NCBI GenBank assembly: GCA_026413225.1
Contig: CM048557.1
Coordinates: 4,835,001-4,899,000, forward strand
DNA from: Otis tarda
Taxonomy: Eukaryota; Chordata; Aves; Otidiformes; Otididae
Reading direction: 5' to 3'
DNA length: 64,000 nt
In this document: piece after piece, positions 27,330-41,402 of the stretch
Layout: each line of letters starts with the position of its first letter
Numbering within the stretch: position 1 is the first letter of the stretch
The notes under the pieces: generated by a model
What the model was told of the DNA's origin: nothing
Databases searched by the model: none
What the model saw: only the letters and a program-made list of their open reading frames with translations
Program-made: the position numbers and the translations under genes

Positions 27330-27560
27330 GGAGCTCTGTGGTTAATTCTGGGCGCACAGGTAGGGGGGTAGATTGAGGCCAGCTGAGAGTGAACCACTCT
27401 GACTTTTACCTTAAGGTCAGGTTTTGTTGAGAATCTCTAATTTAGCTATTGGAATCAGCTATTTAACCTGCTCTCCAGCCACTGTGCTGGAGCTAGAGTG
27501 GATAAAGCAGTCATCCCATGTAATTACAACAACAGCAGCATAGGTTCCTTTAAGTTCTTA
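27330..27560. promoter_or_regulatory. GC-richer, motif-bearing intronic patch
   Basis: Contains GGAGCTCTGTGGTTAATTCT, GGGCGCACAGG, CCTTAAGGTCAGG and CATGTAATTACAAC. The sequence is varied and richer in GC than its surroundings. No gene or repeat was recognised. Confidence 0.25.
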
Positions 27561-28202
27561 ACACAGTGAAGGTTTTCAGTGCTTCTCTGGCCTGGTCTGT
27601 AAGTACCTCTTGTAGCTAGCATGTGAACCAGGACCGAAGCAAGGCATAGAAAATGTTTTGCAGAGAAATTGCTTCCTGAAGCTTACACTTGCGCCTAGCA
27701 AAGAGCCCTGGGTGGCAGAGTTTCCATGTGGTTAATCTTCAGAAAGGTCCAAGAGCCACTTCCACTGAAGACTCACAGGTACAGCTGTAAGAATTTCCTG
27801 CAATTCAGGCTGAAGGAAAGATTACAGTATGAATACCTCCTTGTTATCTCTACGTATTTTGACTGGTTTTAATCAGAGGCGTTACGAGTAAGAGACATAG
27901 AAATTGTACCAGGAATATTGGCCTCATCAGGGGGAAAAGATTTGTTGTTATGTTAACCAAAAACTCAAATGGAAAATGTTTTGCAGAGATTTTTCAGGGA
28001 GTGATTCTGAGTCCAGTCTAATGGACTTTGGTTTGTAAATCTGAATGGTGATAAATTAATTAGGCTTTAATTGTCAGCAAGGATCAGAATCTCTTCATAC
28101 ATCTTTTCAAGCACTGATCCAAGGCAATTAATGCTGTATTCTACTGAAACCCTAGTACAAGGAACTGAGAACATAAAATGCAAAATATTTATTTATATTA
28201 CA

Positions 28203-28236
28203 GGAAAAAAAAAAGGACTGGAAAAAAAAAAGGACT
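28203..28236. repeat. Perfect 17-base tandem duplication
   Basis: Two identical copies of GG, ten A and GGACT stand directly end to end. This is probably replication slippage around the A run. Confidence 0.9.
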
Positions 28237-31200
28237 AATAATATGAATCCTGCATACAGATTGGGGGAGAGATTACACATGTAAGAGTTTTTTAGATTCA
28301 CAAAAACATTAGGAAATTTACTCCCTAGAAAGGTAAGATGCAGTTGTCTCAACATCCTCTTCAACGCAGACACAGGCCAAAGATTGACTCCTCCAAGCGA
28401 ATTATAATCTGAAGTCTTTAAAGACTGGTGCCATTACTCTGTGGCCTCTGTTATCTCAACCCCTGTATGTCAGAAGACTGAAGAGTGGTTTCACACCTGA
28501 GCTGAGACCTAAGGAACATCCATCCTAACTACTATAATTTATTTAGTTATTTACCGGAGCTCAATATACTGGAACCAAATAAAATGCTGGCTGTAGGAAT
28601 GAAAGTTGATGCTTACTTCTTACACTGATCTACAGACATATTGCTTATTATGTGCAGATCAATCACAATTCTAAATGGTTAATATGTAGCACATAGAGCT
28701 GATGTATGACCAGCTACATCTTCCTTTCATATATCAGCACAGATATAATTGATCCTTTATTACGGACTTTTTCCTACACTACATCCAAATGCCTGATACC
28801 AAGTATGCTGGATGTACAAGCACCACAATATGACTGAATTCTTACACAATTTATCAGAGGAGGAGAACAAAATAGCACTTACTTTCCAAAAGGTACTGAA
28901 TGTACACTGGAATTTTAAAATTTACTAAACATCACTGCACTGTTTCATCCTTCAGAGTAAACCGACCGTTAGATTCATTCTTGGTGTCACTGCTGAATCA
29001 GCCAAAAAAAATCTGAATCATATCTAGGTCACAGACTCAAACTCAAAATAGACCACATCAGTGGAAATCCATTTGAACCCCAGTCATTAAAGATATGGAG
29101 AAACACTTCCTGTACACATTTACTGTACATAAAAAGATCCCAGTTATACAGTTAACCAGACACTTCAGAGATGATCACATTGCAGAGCACAGATTAAGGA
29201 AAAAGTAGAAAGTGATTAACTTTATCCTTTTCACTCCTGATGATATAAACTAGAAGAATAGTTAGGAAAGATTATGTTTTTTAAATTGGTTTATATGTTT
29301 AAAATTAGGAAAGAAAAAATTTAATCAAAAAGTTTTTAAAAATAAACATAACTAAAGACAAGCTTTTAAAAAATCATTATACACCTTCATATTAAAATGC
29401 TTATTTAAGCTTTCCTCTGCCAGTTATACAGTAGTCAAAACACACAGTAGTAGTTAATAAGACAAGACTAGACTTAAGTATCGACTTTCATAATAAAACA
29501 TGAAGATAAAAATGAGGCTTGGTGTAATTTATAAGAGAGAAAATGATGTACTAAAAGGAGGACACTAAATCAATTTTAAACACCAAACACAATTTATGTC
29601 TGACTTTAAAACTCATCCTCAAAACATTAATCTACACAAAGGCCACAAACTGAATGAGGCATAATTTGTGAAACTGATACCTTTCATCACAACCTCTAGC
29701 TGAAAAGGTCATTAGATATATTATATCTAAGTGAGCAGCTTATCCCTGCTCCATTACTGATAATTAAGGCAAGTAATATTTTCTTGACAGTAATGTGTCC
29801 AGTAAGAGATATCGTCTAGTTTGCATAAACCAGACATTAATTACCAGAGTAGTATCAGAGATAAAAAAAAATTAAGTACCTGTGTAACATAATTTCATTA
29901 TTTTTTCTTCATTTCCTTAAAGAATTAGCAGGCTCAGAAACATAATGAGCATATTAAGAAATCCATTTCCAAGCATTTATTAAAATCCTTATTACACATT
30001 ACACAAATATATTTTTGTACATACAAAACCAGAAATGAAGGCATCTTGAAATACATGCATTATTTAGATATTTTGTCATCTTGCTTTACTAGAGCAACAT
30101 TTGATGTTGAAGTACTGTGATCAAATAAGATTCATATTTGAACTTCACTTCAAATGTTAAGGCTTTCACACGGATGAAGTCACAAATGACTCCAAGACCT
30201 CTGATCTGCAACTTCACCTCATGTAAAGGCTGCTTCACCTTGTTTGCATAAATGGTAGTTTTGCTGTTATACAGAACAGCATATCTATCAAGCACCTGTG
30301 TGAAGATGCCAAATTTGTCACCTAGCTCATAATCTGTTTAACAGTTTTCATTTTTCAGTAGAAACATAACTCAATTTAAAAGCTATGTTGCATAGTGTTT
30401 GGCAAATAGAAGAAAGAAAGATTAATTACCTGTAATGGTTTATTCATCAAGGTGTTTTATCTATCATACTTCACTCTACAATAACCCAGAGAAATGTTAT
30501 CTAGAGAGATTTTACCCTTAGTCGTAACACCACAGATAAACGCTGTTGTCACTGCACGCCATGCAGAAGCCATAAAAGCGGTACCCTATCCTTTAAATTT
30601 CTCTCAACTCCAGAATCCCTGAAAAAGTGAATGTATATTTGACAATAAAACCTGAGAAACAGTTACAGTGCAAGCAGCTTCTTTTTCTCCTTTGAATTCC
30701 TGTCCCCATGAAGATTTGCATTGTGGGTGCTTTGAGCAGTATTTCTCACAAAGCATCATTAATTTAGAGGAGGGTCCAAGCGTCCCTTGTTGGACAGGAA
30801 TTGGCTTCACTGTTACCATAAAGCTTGCTTGTGGTGGTCTCAAAAGAAAACTCCATGGACTTTCTACGGAAAAAATACTGAGTGATCAAAGCTAAGGTAG
30901 GAAGAAGACAGAGGGCAAGGAAGAGGAGGAAGACTGTCACAGATCTCAATTAAAGGCAATTAAAAAGGCTGCCACCAAAAGAAAGCAGGTTAACCTAGAA
31001 GATATTTAGAGAAAGAACTGTCTCTCTGACTCAGCTATGTGGTATATAAGTAGTATAGAAAGGAGATATATATCCCTTTCTATGAAAGTGTACACAGTAT
31101 TTAGAGAAGGCATGCATTTCTGAATTCTGCTACAGACGAACATCCTATGGATATCACCTGTCAGCCCATGTAGATGGAATGTACATAGAAACAGTCAGAG

Positions 31201-33842
31201 GAGCACTTTTACTGATGTTATTTGTGCAGATTATTCTGAAACGGTATATGCATTAAGTAAGTTGACTGACATTGTGTTATCATCATGATCATTTGTCAAA
31301 TACAGACCTTAAATACTGGAAAGTTAATTGAAAGATTTGTTTTGTGATAATGACCTAATGATAAACCAGCATGAAGCTAAATTAAGACAAAGTAGGTGAG
31401 TACCTGGAAGAGGTAATGACGAAATCTTTCAGTAGGAATTGACACTATTCAAATTCATTAGATGTGATCTGGTCTATTTTTGAAACTTGAAATGTTCAAA
31501 ATGACCATTTCATCACAGGCACCAGAAGTTAAAATTATTACTGGAGTTAAAGGAAATGTAAGGAAAGTGAGAGTAAGGTAATGACTATGCCTGTATATGC
31601 TGCCCCTCTTACTACTGAGCTGAGTGGAAGATCATCTTCAGTTGCAATTAATGTTTCCTCCTCCTTTCCAAGGGCAAAGACCAAATAATAGTAGTGTGTT
31701 TGCAAACTTGCCCGGAATTTGGAATAGTAAGTGGAGTTGCAGCTCTGCATTTACACGGGAGGGCATGACACAATATAACATGAATGTGTAGAGAGCCATA
31801 AAACTTAAGTGCCTCTGAGTAGTAGTAGAGTCTCTCACATGGTACAGACTCTGGGCACAGGCTAATTGAAAGTCCAACAGAAAAGTAGCCAAAGTGATTA
31901 TATTTAAAGAGAAAATCCACTTAAATGGCAAAATACTGTCACTTCAACCTCAAACAATCAGTACTCATCGAAAACTGGCTATATTCATCTATGCAAAAGA
32001 TGTCAAAATAGCGTTTTCCATGGGAGGTGGCCAGGATAGTTCTGCCTTTTCTTTTGGATCAACACCTACTCATGGCCTGGCTACCTGTAAGATAGATTAT
32101 GTAAGACATTAAATACGAGAGGCAATGGCCATCTAACAGCATCAACTGAAACAACACCCACCCTTATTTGCTAAGGCAAGTGTACCAGGCAGCTTCAGTC
32201 AACTTTAGCTAGGTAAGGAGAGTCCAAGACTGGTCCATGGCTACACAGCTCTAATTACACTGACCTTCACCCATCACTCTCTATTCCTTCGGGTCTTGAA
32301 GGCTGTCTGGAATCAGTAGAGAGACAAAGCTGACAAGTCTTAGGGCTTAGTATATAAAGGTATGTCAGTGCAGCATTTTTAGGAGCTGATTTTACCAGAA
32401 AGCAACCTAACCATAACTGCTATCAGCTTAGGAACAAATTGGTGCAATAAGTAGATATTTCTATAGCCCTTATGCCATAAGGCACTTTTGCTTGAGTACT
32501 TTGTATCTTTTTTTCAATCACAGTAAAACTTTGATCATATATCTTATTAAAATTTACCTCTAATATTCTGATAAAACCCCAAAGAACTAACATCTTGAAG
32601 ACTGAAAATTGAAATGGAAGTGACTGCAAACGTTAATATGTTATTTTAACATCTTCAGTGATGGAAAACGTCCTTATTCTTTCTAGTTTCTTGGGTAAAA
32701 GAAGTGACAGCAATCATTGGCACCTGGCAGGTATAACCAACTGATGTTACTTTAACTCTAGATACCCTGAATTCAGACCTGAAGAAGTTGTTGATTAGCC
32801 TCCAAAAGCTTTCTAATTTAGAGCTATTATTCTCTAACATGAGAACAGTCCTGCTGAGTTAGTGACATGTAAAACATTGCTCGTTGTTGTCAGTATTTGC
32901 AGGATTATGGAATATAAAGTATGATACTGCAGAAGGCTGTTTATTTATAAATAATAGCAGTATTTAAGTAATGAATTATTCATATGCGGTATAACATTGA
33001 CAAAAATAACTTGCATGTACACCCTGAAACATTTGCAGGTTTCGATGCTGTTACAAATAATGAATTCATACATCTAGTTTTACTCTGTATTTTGACTATA
33101 AAATGATCTAAGTAAAACCATAAAGCAGTCTTTTCTGCCACATTTACAGAATCAATACTTTAATGGATAATCACATATATAAAAGAATTTATTAACATCT
33201 CCCATATGCCACATACGAACTTGCTTTCTTAACTCTTATTTCCTATTTTGCAATAGACACATTTTCATAGAATGAACGTCGAAACTTTGAATTTACAGGT
33301 TCTGGCTGTAATTTGATATTTGTGGGGTCTGTACGTTTGTCTTTTGATATAACAGTGAAACTGAGGCTCAAATTACTAAACTGAAATAAATAATTCAATT
33401 TATAAACAAAACTACTTAAATATTTTTAAAAAGACAGCAAATTACAAAAAAAAAAAAAAAGTCTAGGTTTTCTGTTCCACTGAAGTGAACATATGCTTAT
33501 TTGTGAGGTTATAGTGTATTTATTTTAAAAGTTTTATTTTTATTTTTGTGCTTTCCTTAAAGCAAGGAATTTTTTTTTGCAGGTAATACAGTTGTAGATA
33601 CTAACATGAATTTTACCACATATTTTCATGTAAGAGGAAAGTTGAGAACAAAAACCTCATAAGGACAGGAGACAAAGGATTTAAAATATGATAAGGAAAA
33701 TAGTCTAAGAGGGAATTGGAGAGCCCAAAGGGAAGGAGAATGAAGAAAAAACCATAAACCCACACTTTTCCCCTCTGCAGTATCACAACAGATTTTACAG
33801 GCATTTTTCCTGTTTTCTCAAAAAGAAGCTGAGTGTATGCTA

Positions 33843-33885
33843 CACACATATATGTATGTGTATCTATGTGTCTGTGTGTATCTGT
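33843..33885. repeat. Degenerate AC/AT/GT microsatellite
   Basis: ACACATATATGTATGTGTAT followed by diverged TATGTGTCTGTGTG units. Confidence 0.75.
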
Positions 33886-36800
33886 CTATGCAGCATACAT
33901 GTTATAAGTGTATAGCTGGTTTAACACACTTACTCTTTTCCCAGTTTTTGAATGGATCATGAAAATTGTCAGCCAAAATTTCTCAACAATTGCTTCAGTA
34001 AGTGCTTTTTCAGAACATGGGTAGAGAACACATAGATTTAACAACCACCCATGAAAGCATGTGAAGCCATCTCTGTACCTCCCTTAATTTATAACTTTAT
34101 ACCTCTGCAATAAGAGGGCGCAGGCCTCATGTACATTTTAGGAATGTATTTTTGTATAAATTTCATTGTGATTATCAATGAATCTATCCTAAGTAAATTT
34201 TACAACTGGCATTGAGATAACTACAAACATAAGTAATTTAAATATCAAGTCCATCAGAAACTTCTAATCATAAACTGACTCTGGAAAAGTTCTGAATCTG
34301 GAATGCTTAATGAAATTAATATTTTTTTCTATAATTTATAAAGATTGTTCATTTTTTATCCTGACAATTTGCTTAATGTGATAATTTCATATAATTCTAG
34401 TAGTCATAGTAACTTGTTGATTTTATTATTATTTTACTGTTCTTACTTTCCATCTTTTGTTTTTGATCTGGCATATAGTTACCATTATATATTATTTTTC
34501 TGAGAGTATCAGTAATAGATATAATGGAATATTTTTTCAAATAAGAAATGTAATTTCAGAAATGTTGAGAACCTCAGTGTGTCTCAAAGGTGTAAACTTA
34601 TGGTGACAACTCCGCCTAAGAAATCTTTGCTTTTCACAGCTTGCCTCAGTTTAAGAGGCAGAAATTAGCATTCAGTGCTTAAAACGCTACCACTACATCT
34701 TCAGCTTCTTCAAATCTGAATTCAGAAAGGACAAAATTCAAACTTAATTTATTAGTGAACTAGGAAAAAAGCTCACAAATCCAGCCACTGTTGTCAGTTA
34801 TAAAACTAAATTTGCAATCGCATAATTACTTTTGTGTTAAATTTGACTGGAAAGTAGATTGAACTATTCTGGATGACTGTACAAAGAATGAAAAGAGATG
34901 GAATCAGCTTTTGTTTTTAAAAGTGTTTTAAGTAAGACACATCATTTTTCTCTCTCTCTTGTTCACTTAAAACATTAAGCTTGAGATGTGTTCTGAACAC
35001 TGGGGAAAGACTTACAGACTCCTTGAGGATGTTTATAGTGGGTTTCTTCTAATACTATGAGCATGCATGTGTACTCCTTATGTTTCCACACTTTCCCCTG
35101 TGACAGATATGGAGTAGTAAAGGGACCACTACAAACCAAACAGCTTTTCAGCAGTTTTAGAGCATGTACTTCAAAACTGCATTTTTATTTTAGGTTTTGA
35201 CAAATGGAAGAATCATGTTTAAAATTCTGACATCAAAACCTGCAATTTCATGCTTCATCTATACAACATCCCTTTAGATTTAAATACACATGATAACAAA
35301 TACCATTTAAAAATGTTCCCCTTAAGTTCAATACTAGGCATTTTCTCATATTAATTACCTAGAGAAAAAATCTAGACAAAATTTGCAACAATTCTTTTAA
35401 AATGAAGGGCTTTGGACCTACATTCTACTTTAATAGTATTCATTACACACTTGCAGTTTTGGAATCTACATTACATGATTATATATTTCTTCCTATGCAC
35501 AGAAAATTCTAACAAAAACTAGCAATACTACATTAAAACATTGAGGCAGCTAAACTTCTGCTCAGTTTACAACAGTGACTGATACAAACCTGGAATACAT
35601 CCTGACGTGGAGCCTGTCTGACCTGTGAAATTAATTTCCTTTGTGCAGCATTCAAAAATGAAATTGTGGCAAGAAAGAAAAGCCAAACTATTCCTATATT
35701 TTGTATAGGAATATACTGTATTCCAGCATCTTGAACAATGTCTGAAACAAGGAAAGGAAAAAAAGAAATAAATAAAAATAAATTTCCTTTCTCCCAAAAA
35801 AGGAAAATAATTTTTAACTACACCAGCAAGTACAGTGTATAAGAATGCTTCAAATACATAAAGTTTGATGATCTGACTGGATGAAGTTGCACACAAGATG
35901 ATAAAACAAGACTCTGTGAATATCACAACTATTTTCCTGTGTAAATTTCTCACACAACTACTTTAAAGTCTTCAAATTTTGCATTTCAATACCAGGTTAC
36001 AAAGTTCTATCCAACATCATTTCTACTCATGCCCTCATGATTAGCATCTTATTTTAGGGAAGTCAGTAATCTCTCTTCATGTATAAAAGAAAATTCAAAG
36101 AAAAAAAAAAAAAGACAAAATCTAACCCAAATCTCAGATACTTGTGAGATCAATACGAAGAATCCAACTTCATATATAGATCTGATCATGTGAGGTAGCA
36201 AATTTGCTTTACCTTAGCAAATTACTCAAAAATTTGAACTATTTATGTAATAATTTATTCCTGGCCTATTCTTTGGATAGACATTTCTAGATGGGAGAAT
36301 TTCTGTTACTTTTGTTGTTTACTTCCTAAACTGCAAACAGAAAAGTAGGGAAAAGACCAGTACCAAATTAAATCTGGGAATTTTTCAACGTGTAATTGAA
36401 AAATCACAATTTTTATAAATGCAATCTCAAAACTCAACAAGTTCAGTATGAGGATTAGTGCCCAAATTTCTTATTTTGTTAAAATGTTAAAAGAGACCAC
36501 TTGTTTAATATAAAATCATGGCTACTACATAAGCTTAGTCAACTAATTTTCTACAACATTCTGTAAGGCTGTATAATAGCTTAACACTCATGTGGAACAG
36601 CTGCACTGACACAATGGGCTGCCGATGTTTTTACTGTCCTAATAATCCACATATTAAAGAGTCCCTAAATACTCATTGATGCGACAGACCATAACAACTC
36701 CCATGGAGCTGTTACAGTTTATCAGGTCAGCGATCTGCATACTGAGGATTCCCCAAGTACTCATTGACAGGTAGCATCTCATATACACTTGTAGTAAAAT

Positions 36801-38839
36801 AATAATTGCTTCAAAGGAACTGTTAAGTCCCAGTTGCAAGAACAAATTAATTTAAAACCACTGAGATGCTACTTTGTTTTTTCCAAAGATCTGACAAATC
36901 TAGACAAATTTACTAGACGAATCAAGACATCTGAGTAGAATAACTGCTCTCAAATATCATGGCTGTTTGGCATTGTAGTTGAAAATACTACCCACCTTGT
37001 CTTCAATAAATTACAATCACTACCTTTCTGCTAGGCAAGGGTGACCCAAAACCTGTTCTTGACACTGTTAGAAAAGAATGAATTAAAAACCTGTTATATA
37101 TTTTATAATCCTAATTGAAGCCTACTTTCTTCCTCTGTGTAGTGTTTTCTTCTGTCCTCACTTCTTAACTATAAATCATTGAACTCCTGAATTTTTTCCT
37201 TTCTCTTTTCTTACACACCCCAACAAGTGCTTAGCCTTGTCATCTCAGATCCCTTTAATTTCTTACTCTATTGTTTCCTCTCGTATAGAGAGTATAGAAA
37301 CCTTTGCACCCAAAAGAACCTGCAGTGATTTATCTGCTCCTACCCACTGCATCATGCAATGACACAAACAATTCACACTCTAGACAACTTTCTGGCTTCA
37401 TCTGAGTTTCAGACAAAGCTGAGCATGGAAGCATTCACGCAGACTACCAAAGAGATTGAATGACTATGTGGAAACTACCTACAGTCAAAACAGCTCCTCT
37501 AAAGGCAGAAATCCAGAAGAAAAGGGTGGTTCCCAATGTTAAACTAGAATATCTTAGAGTCTATGCCCATGATGAACTTCAGCCTGATAATGCTCTCTTC
37601 TGCCATTTGGTGCAGGCAGCAGTATACGTATCACTGGAATTCTTCAGGGCTAAATCTGATATTCCCACTAGTTCTTACATGGTTTGCTCCACAGGGCTCT
37701 GAAATCATACACTTCAAGTACTATTTATAGTCCAATCAAGAAGCAAATCAACTACATTGCTTGTTTATGTCACTTGCTTTTTATGACTCATTTATGTTAT
37801 GGCTACCACCACATATAGATCTATCTGACATTGGTTGTTGTGTGCTTGTGAAAACATTCTTCATGAAAACTGTACTTCTAAATCAGATGAGACCTCAATC
37901 AAATTTACATTAATAGTCAGGGTAGTCACAGTAGTCTTGCAGAGAACTAAGCAGTTGAAAGCTGGTAGTCAAACCAAGGAACCAAAAGTGGAAGAACGAT
38001 CAAAACCCCCTTAACACAACCATGACTTTCATAATACTGGCTATGACAAAGGATACAAGGAGATTTAATTAAAGAGATAATATGATAGCTCATAATAGTG
38101 TAACACTAGCACTTAGACACTGCAAAATCAGACTGTGACAGTTCATTTCTCAAAAATTAAATAGAATCATAAAAATTAAGAAGCAAGCAATACTTTCCCC
38201 CTTAGAACAGTCCTAATAGGTGACTTTTCTCCTCAGTCCATATATTTTATGCTTCCCTTGTCAAGACCTGAATTATTTCTCTGCAGTCTTTTTCTCTATT
38301 GTCTTGATAAATCCAGACATATTCTAAACATTATTGCAAAGATTATTTTCCTAGCCCAGTGCTTTAATCAGCAACACCAACCTCCCTCTGCCTTTCTATT
38401 ATTCCATTTTGTATAACTGAAGCAAACACAAACCACATCTCTTGATTTTCAAGGTCTTTGCAATTTAATGTCTCTTTAAATATCACCTCTTAAAGAGTAG
38501 CATATTTACTCTCTATTTGTGAAATCTGTTTCTTGCTTTCTCTTCTTAGATTTGGGATTCTCAGTATATGAAATTCACAAAATGCCTCACTACACTTCTT
38601 CAGTAATTCCTCAGAAATTACCTCTTCTATGAAAACCTCTCATAGAATTTATATTCTGAGCTAATTTAAGACCTAGGCTATGTTGATGAAATCCTAACAC
38701 AGAAAGCTACTGACTTTTACCTCTGCTTAAGAAGGTAAGGACTAGCACTGTTAGCCTGAAAGGCTCTCCCAGCTGCATCCTAATAGAGTTGTAAAACATT
38801 GTTCTTTCTGCAACCAAAGCATTAAAGATAGGGTCAGGG

Positions 38840-38840
38840 G

Positions 38841-38875
<35 letters not shown>
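38840..38875. repeat. TG-rich microsatellite with ATGTGT hexamers
   Basis: A GT run followed by four ATGTGT hexamers. The opposite strand would read through as His-Thr repeats, which is a repeat artefact and not a protein. Confidence 0.92.
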
Positions 38876-41344
38876 CCTCTCTCCACAGTACAAATTAATT
38901 TTCTTTGCACAGTTTCACCTGTAGTGGCAAACAGGGTCAAAAGCTATGACTTGCAGAATTCCTCTCCAGCTTTCTCTCCTGACATTGCCTTTCTCTTCCT
39001 TCTTCCCTTCTCTTTGCAAAAGGAATAGGAGAAAATGCAAGGTTTTTCCTCTTCCTGTACCTCTCAGTTGCACAAGAATTTTTTGATTGCTGCAACGCTT
39101 GGCAAAGATGAAGGCAGGAACTATACAGAGAAAAAAGATTGAAGGTTCCTGGCGGGCTGCTGGAGAATGAGGTAGTCTTACGAAAACGGCAGAGAGAGAG
39201 AAAGCAAGAGTCAGACCAGGAGCAAGCTTTTGTCTAGCTAAGATATGGGATCATGGAGACTCCTTTAGCCTTAATGATTAGTCCAGAAAGAAAGGAACTG
39301 AGATCTAGTTTTGATGACAGACTTTGGAGAACAAATGAACTTGGTTCACTCAACCAAGCAACACATCAGCCTTCCAACTGTTGAAGGACCTTCCTTGCAC
39401 GGGAGAAAGAGGTGTACTTTAACAGTGAGGTCTACTCATCATCCATGCTGTTGTGTGGAGCCTGGCATGGTTAGGATACCAAAAACCTGAACCTTTCTGC
39501 AAGAAAGATCAAAGAAATGGGGACAGAGATATGGCAAACAGATGTTTTGCTTGTGATCTCTATTCAGCCAAGTAGTATCTAGCCCTTAATGCATCTGATG
39601 AAATTTCCCAATCCACGTCCAGCAGACTATAGCATTCGGCAGACCACCACTCAATTCTCAGTGTCCCAGAACAAAGTTCAACTGCTTGACATTAAATGGA
39701 AATATATCATATAAACCATGGTGGGGGAGGAGGGTGGTGACACTTATCACTATCTGAATGACATAGCTTCAGAAACAGTAATAATTGCTTTTAGAATGAG
39801 AAGTGTCTGAGCACATTAACTGTAGCCAGGTTTGCACATCTTGTACTTGTTGTCATTTTTACAAGACATTGCACAAATATATCACCTCGCATGTTTTGAT
39901 AGAATTCTGACAGAATGAAAACCCAGTCCCTTAACTGCCATCCACCCAACCTGAAATCTATCTTGGTCCATCCTTGCCCTACTAAATTTGAGAGCCTAAA
40001 CATCAGAGATACCTTGACTGTTTACCCTCAGCTCTAGACTCTTCTGCACAGTCCAAGTTGCAGCATGACAGGCAATATCTTGACTGTTCCTTGTCAATCA
40101 GTCATCTATGTCCTGAAAAGGAGGCATGCTAATTCAAATGAACAATTAACAATTGCTAGTACATTGTTAAAAACTTTTGGAACTATGACAAATCCAATGA
40201 CAATAGTCTTGACTCATTATAAAATGAATGTATCTCTGATGACACACTAACGAGCAAACAGAAGCAGATGTCCTGTATATGAAAAGACAGCAAAAGTCCT
40301 CTTTTCAAACAAGGATACAGATACTAGAATCATCATTCTGGACCTGAACTTGCCAATGAAGCATAAGTTCAAGGTGGGCCAACATACTTCTTTTTTTTTT
40401 TGTTGTGCACACAGAAACACTTGCAGTAAGAATCCTTGTCTCACAGACATTTTGTGACTCCCACTAACAGTGGGTTTGTCTTCTTTTGAAGCAGAGTTTG
40501 TAACCAGAGACCCTAAACATTACAGGACATGGAAACTGTGTATCAGGAGAAAGACAAAATTATCTGAATAAGCAATGGTGACAGTGTCCATAACTCATCT
40601 GTCTCATATAATCTGTAAGAAGATTTGATGGTACTAAGTAGGCCTTTCTCCAAAGAAGTGCTAAGGCAGCAGAAGACGGAAGGTGACAAATTTTTTTAAA
40701 AAAGGAAATGGTTCACAGATTTCCGCTGAGAGGAGCAAAGGCAGTGTGATGAAACACCTGAATTGGTAGCCCAGTATCAAGAAAAGTGGTTGGATTGATA
40801 CTTTTTTCTGTTTTGTGTGACTGAAGCCAGTGTTTGAATATTCATGAAGAACAGGCTTCAGTCTGTGCAAAAAGCTTTTTTCTGTCTCTGTCTTCATGGG
40901 CTCAGGGAAGAAGCAAAGACATTTAAGGACAGAGGTAGAATTTTTAATGTTACGTAGAACTTTCAGCAGTTGTGGACCTGAATGAAATAATTCATAAAAT
41001 AGTAGTTTTCCAACCAGATATTACATTTCTTCTGGCAAACCAACACTATTAAGTCACAAAGACTCTATGTTGCTAAGGAATTCAGAAAATAGTCAGTGGC
41101 AGTGCCCACAGCATTTGAAACAGCTTGATTTGAAGTTCTGATTGTTAGCTGAACTTCCATCCCAGAGGACAGAGAATCCTCCTTTGAATCTCTAGGACAT
41201 AAGACTGACTATCTGGCTTTCTTTTGTTAATGAGTTCATATTCATAGCAAGCCAAGAGTTTGGTTGCTAATCAAATGTAGTAGTAAAGAAGCTAAAGCAT
41301 TAACCCAGCTGCTAAAGGCATTCCAATATTTGGGGTCTCTGTCT

Positions 41345-41402
41345 GAATCATGGAATGGTTTGGGTTGGAAGGGACCTTTAAAGATCATCTAGTCCAACCT
41401 CC
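41345..41402 (-). mobile_element. CR1 LINE 3'-terminal fragment, about 58 bp
   Basis: The plus strand reads AATCATGGAATGGTTTGGGT followed by GGAAGGGACCTTTAAAGATC and AGTCCAACC. This is the reverse complement of the CR1 3' UTR end seen at 21601-21660. Only the last bases before the octamer tail remain, so it is either an extreme 5' truncation or a relic. Confidence 0.88.

Larger units (their letters stand above)
21661..41344. other. AT-rich intronic DNA, no gene recognised
   Basis: A long stretch without a recognisable gene. The longest open frame is a minus-strand run of 128 codons at 35567-35953 that is rich in Phe, Ile and Ser and looks like translated A/T-rich DNA. A somewhat GC-richer, motif-bearing patch lies at 27.33-27.56 kb. 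Simple repeats and tandem duplications at 24.22, 28.20, 33.85 and 38.84 kb are listed separately. No dispersed repeat was identified until the CR1 scrap at 41.35 kb. Confidence 0.5.

Noticed and set aside
35567-35953. 128-codon minus-strand frame as a membrane protein gene
   Set aside because: The hydrophobicity comes from T-rich DNA. There are no defined membrane segments with loops, no recognised family and no regulatory context; a chance frame of this size is expected in 64 kb of AT-rich sequence.
38707-38940. His-Thr repeat protein on the minus strand
   Set aside because: It is the translation of the TG/ATGTGT microsatellite at 38840-38875.
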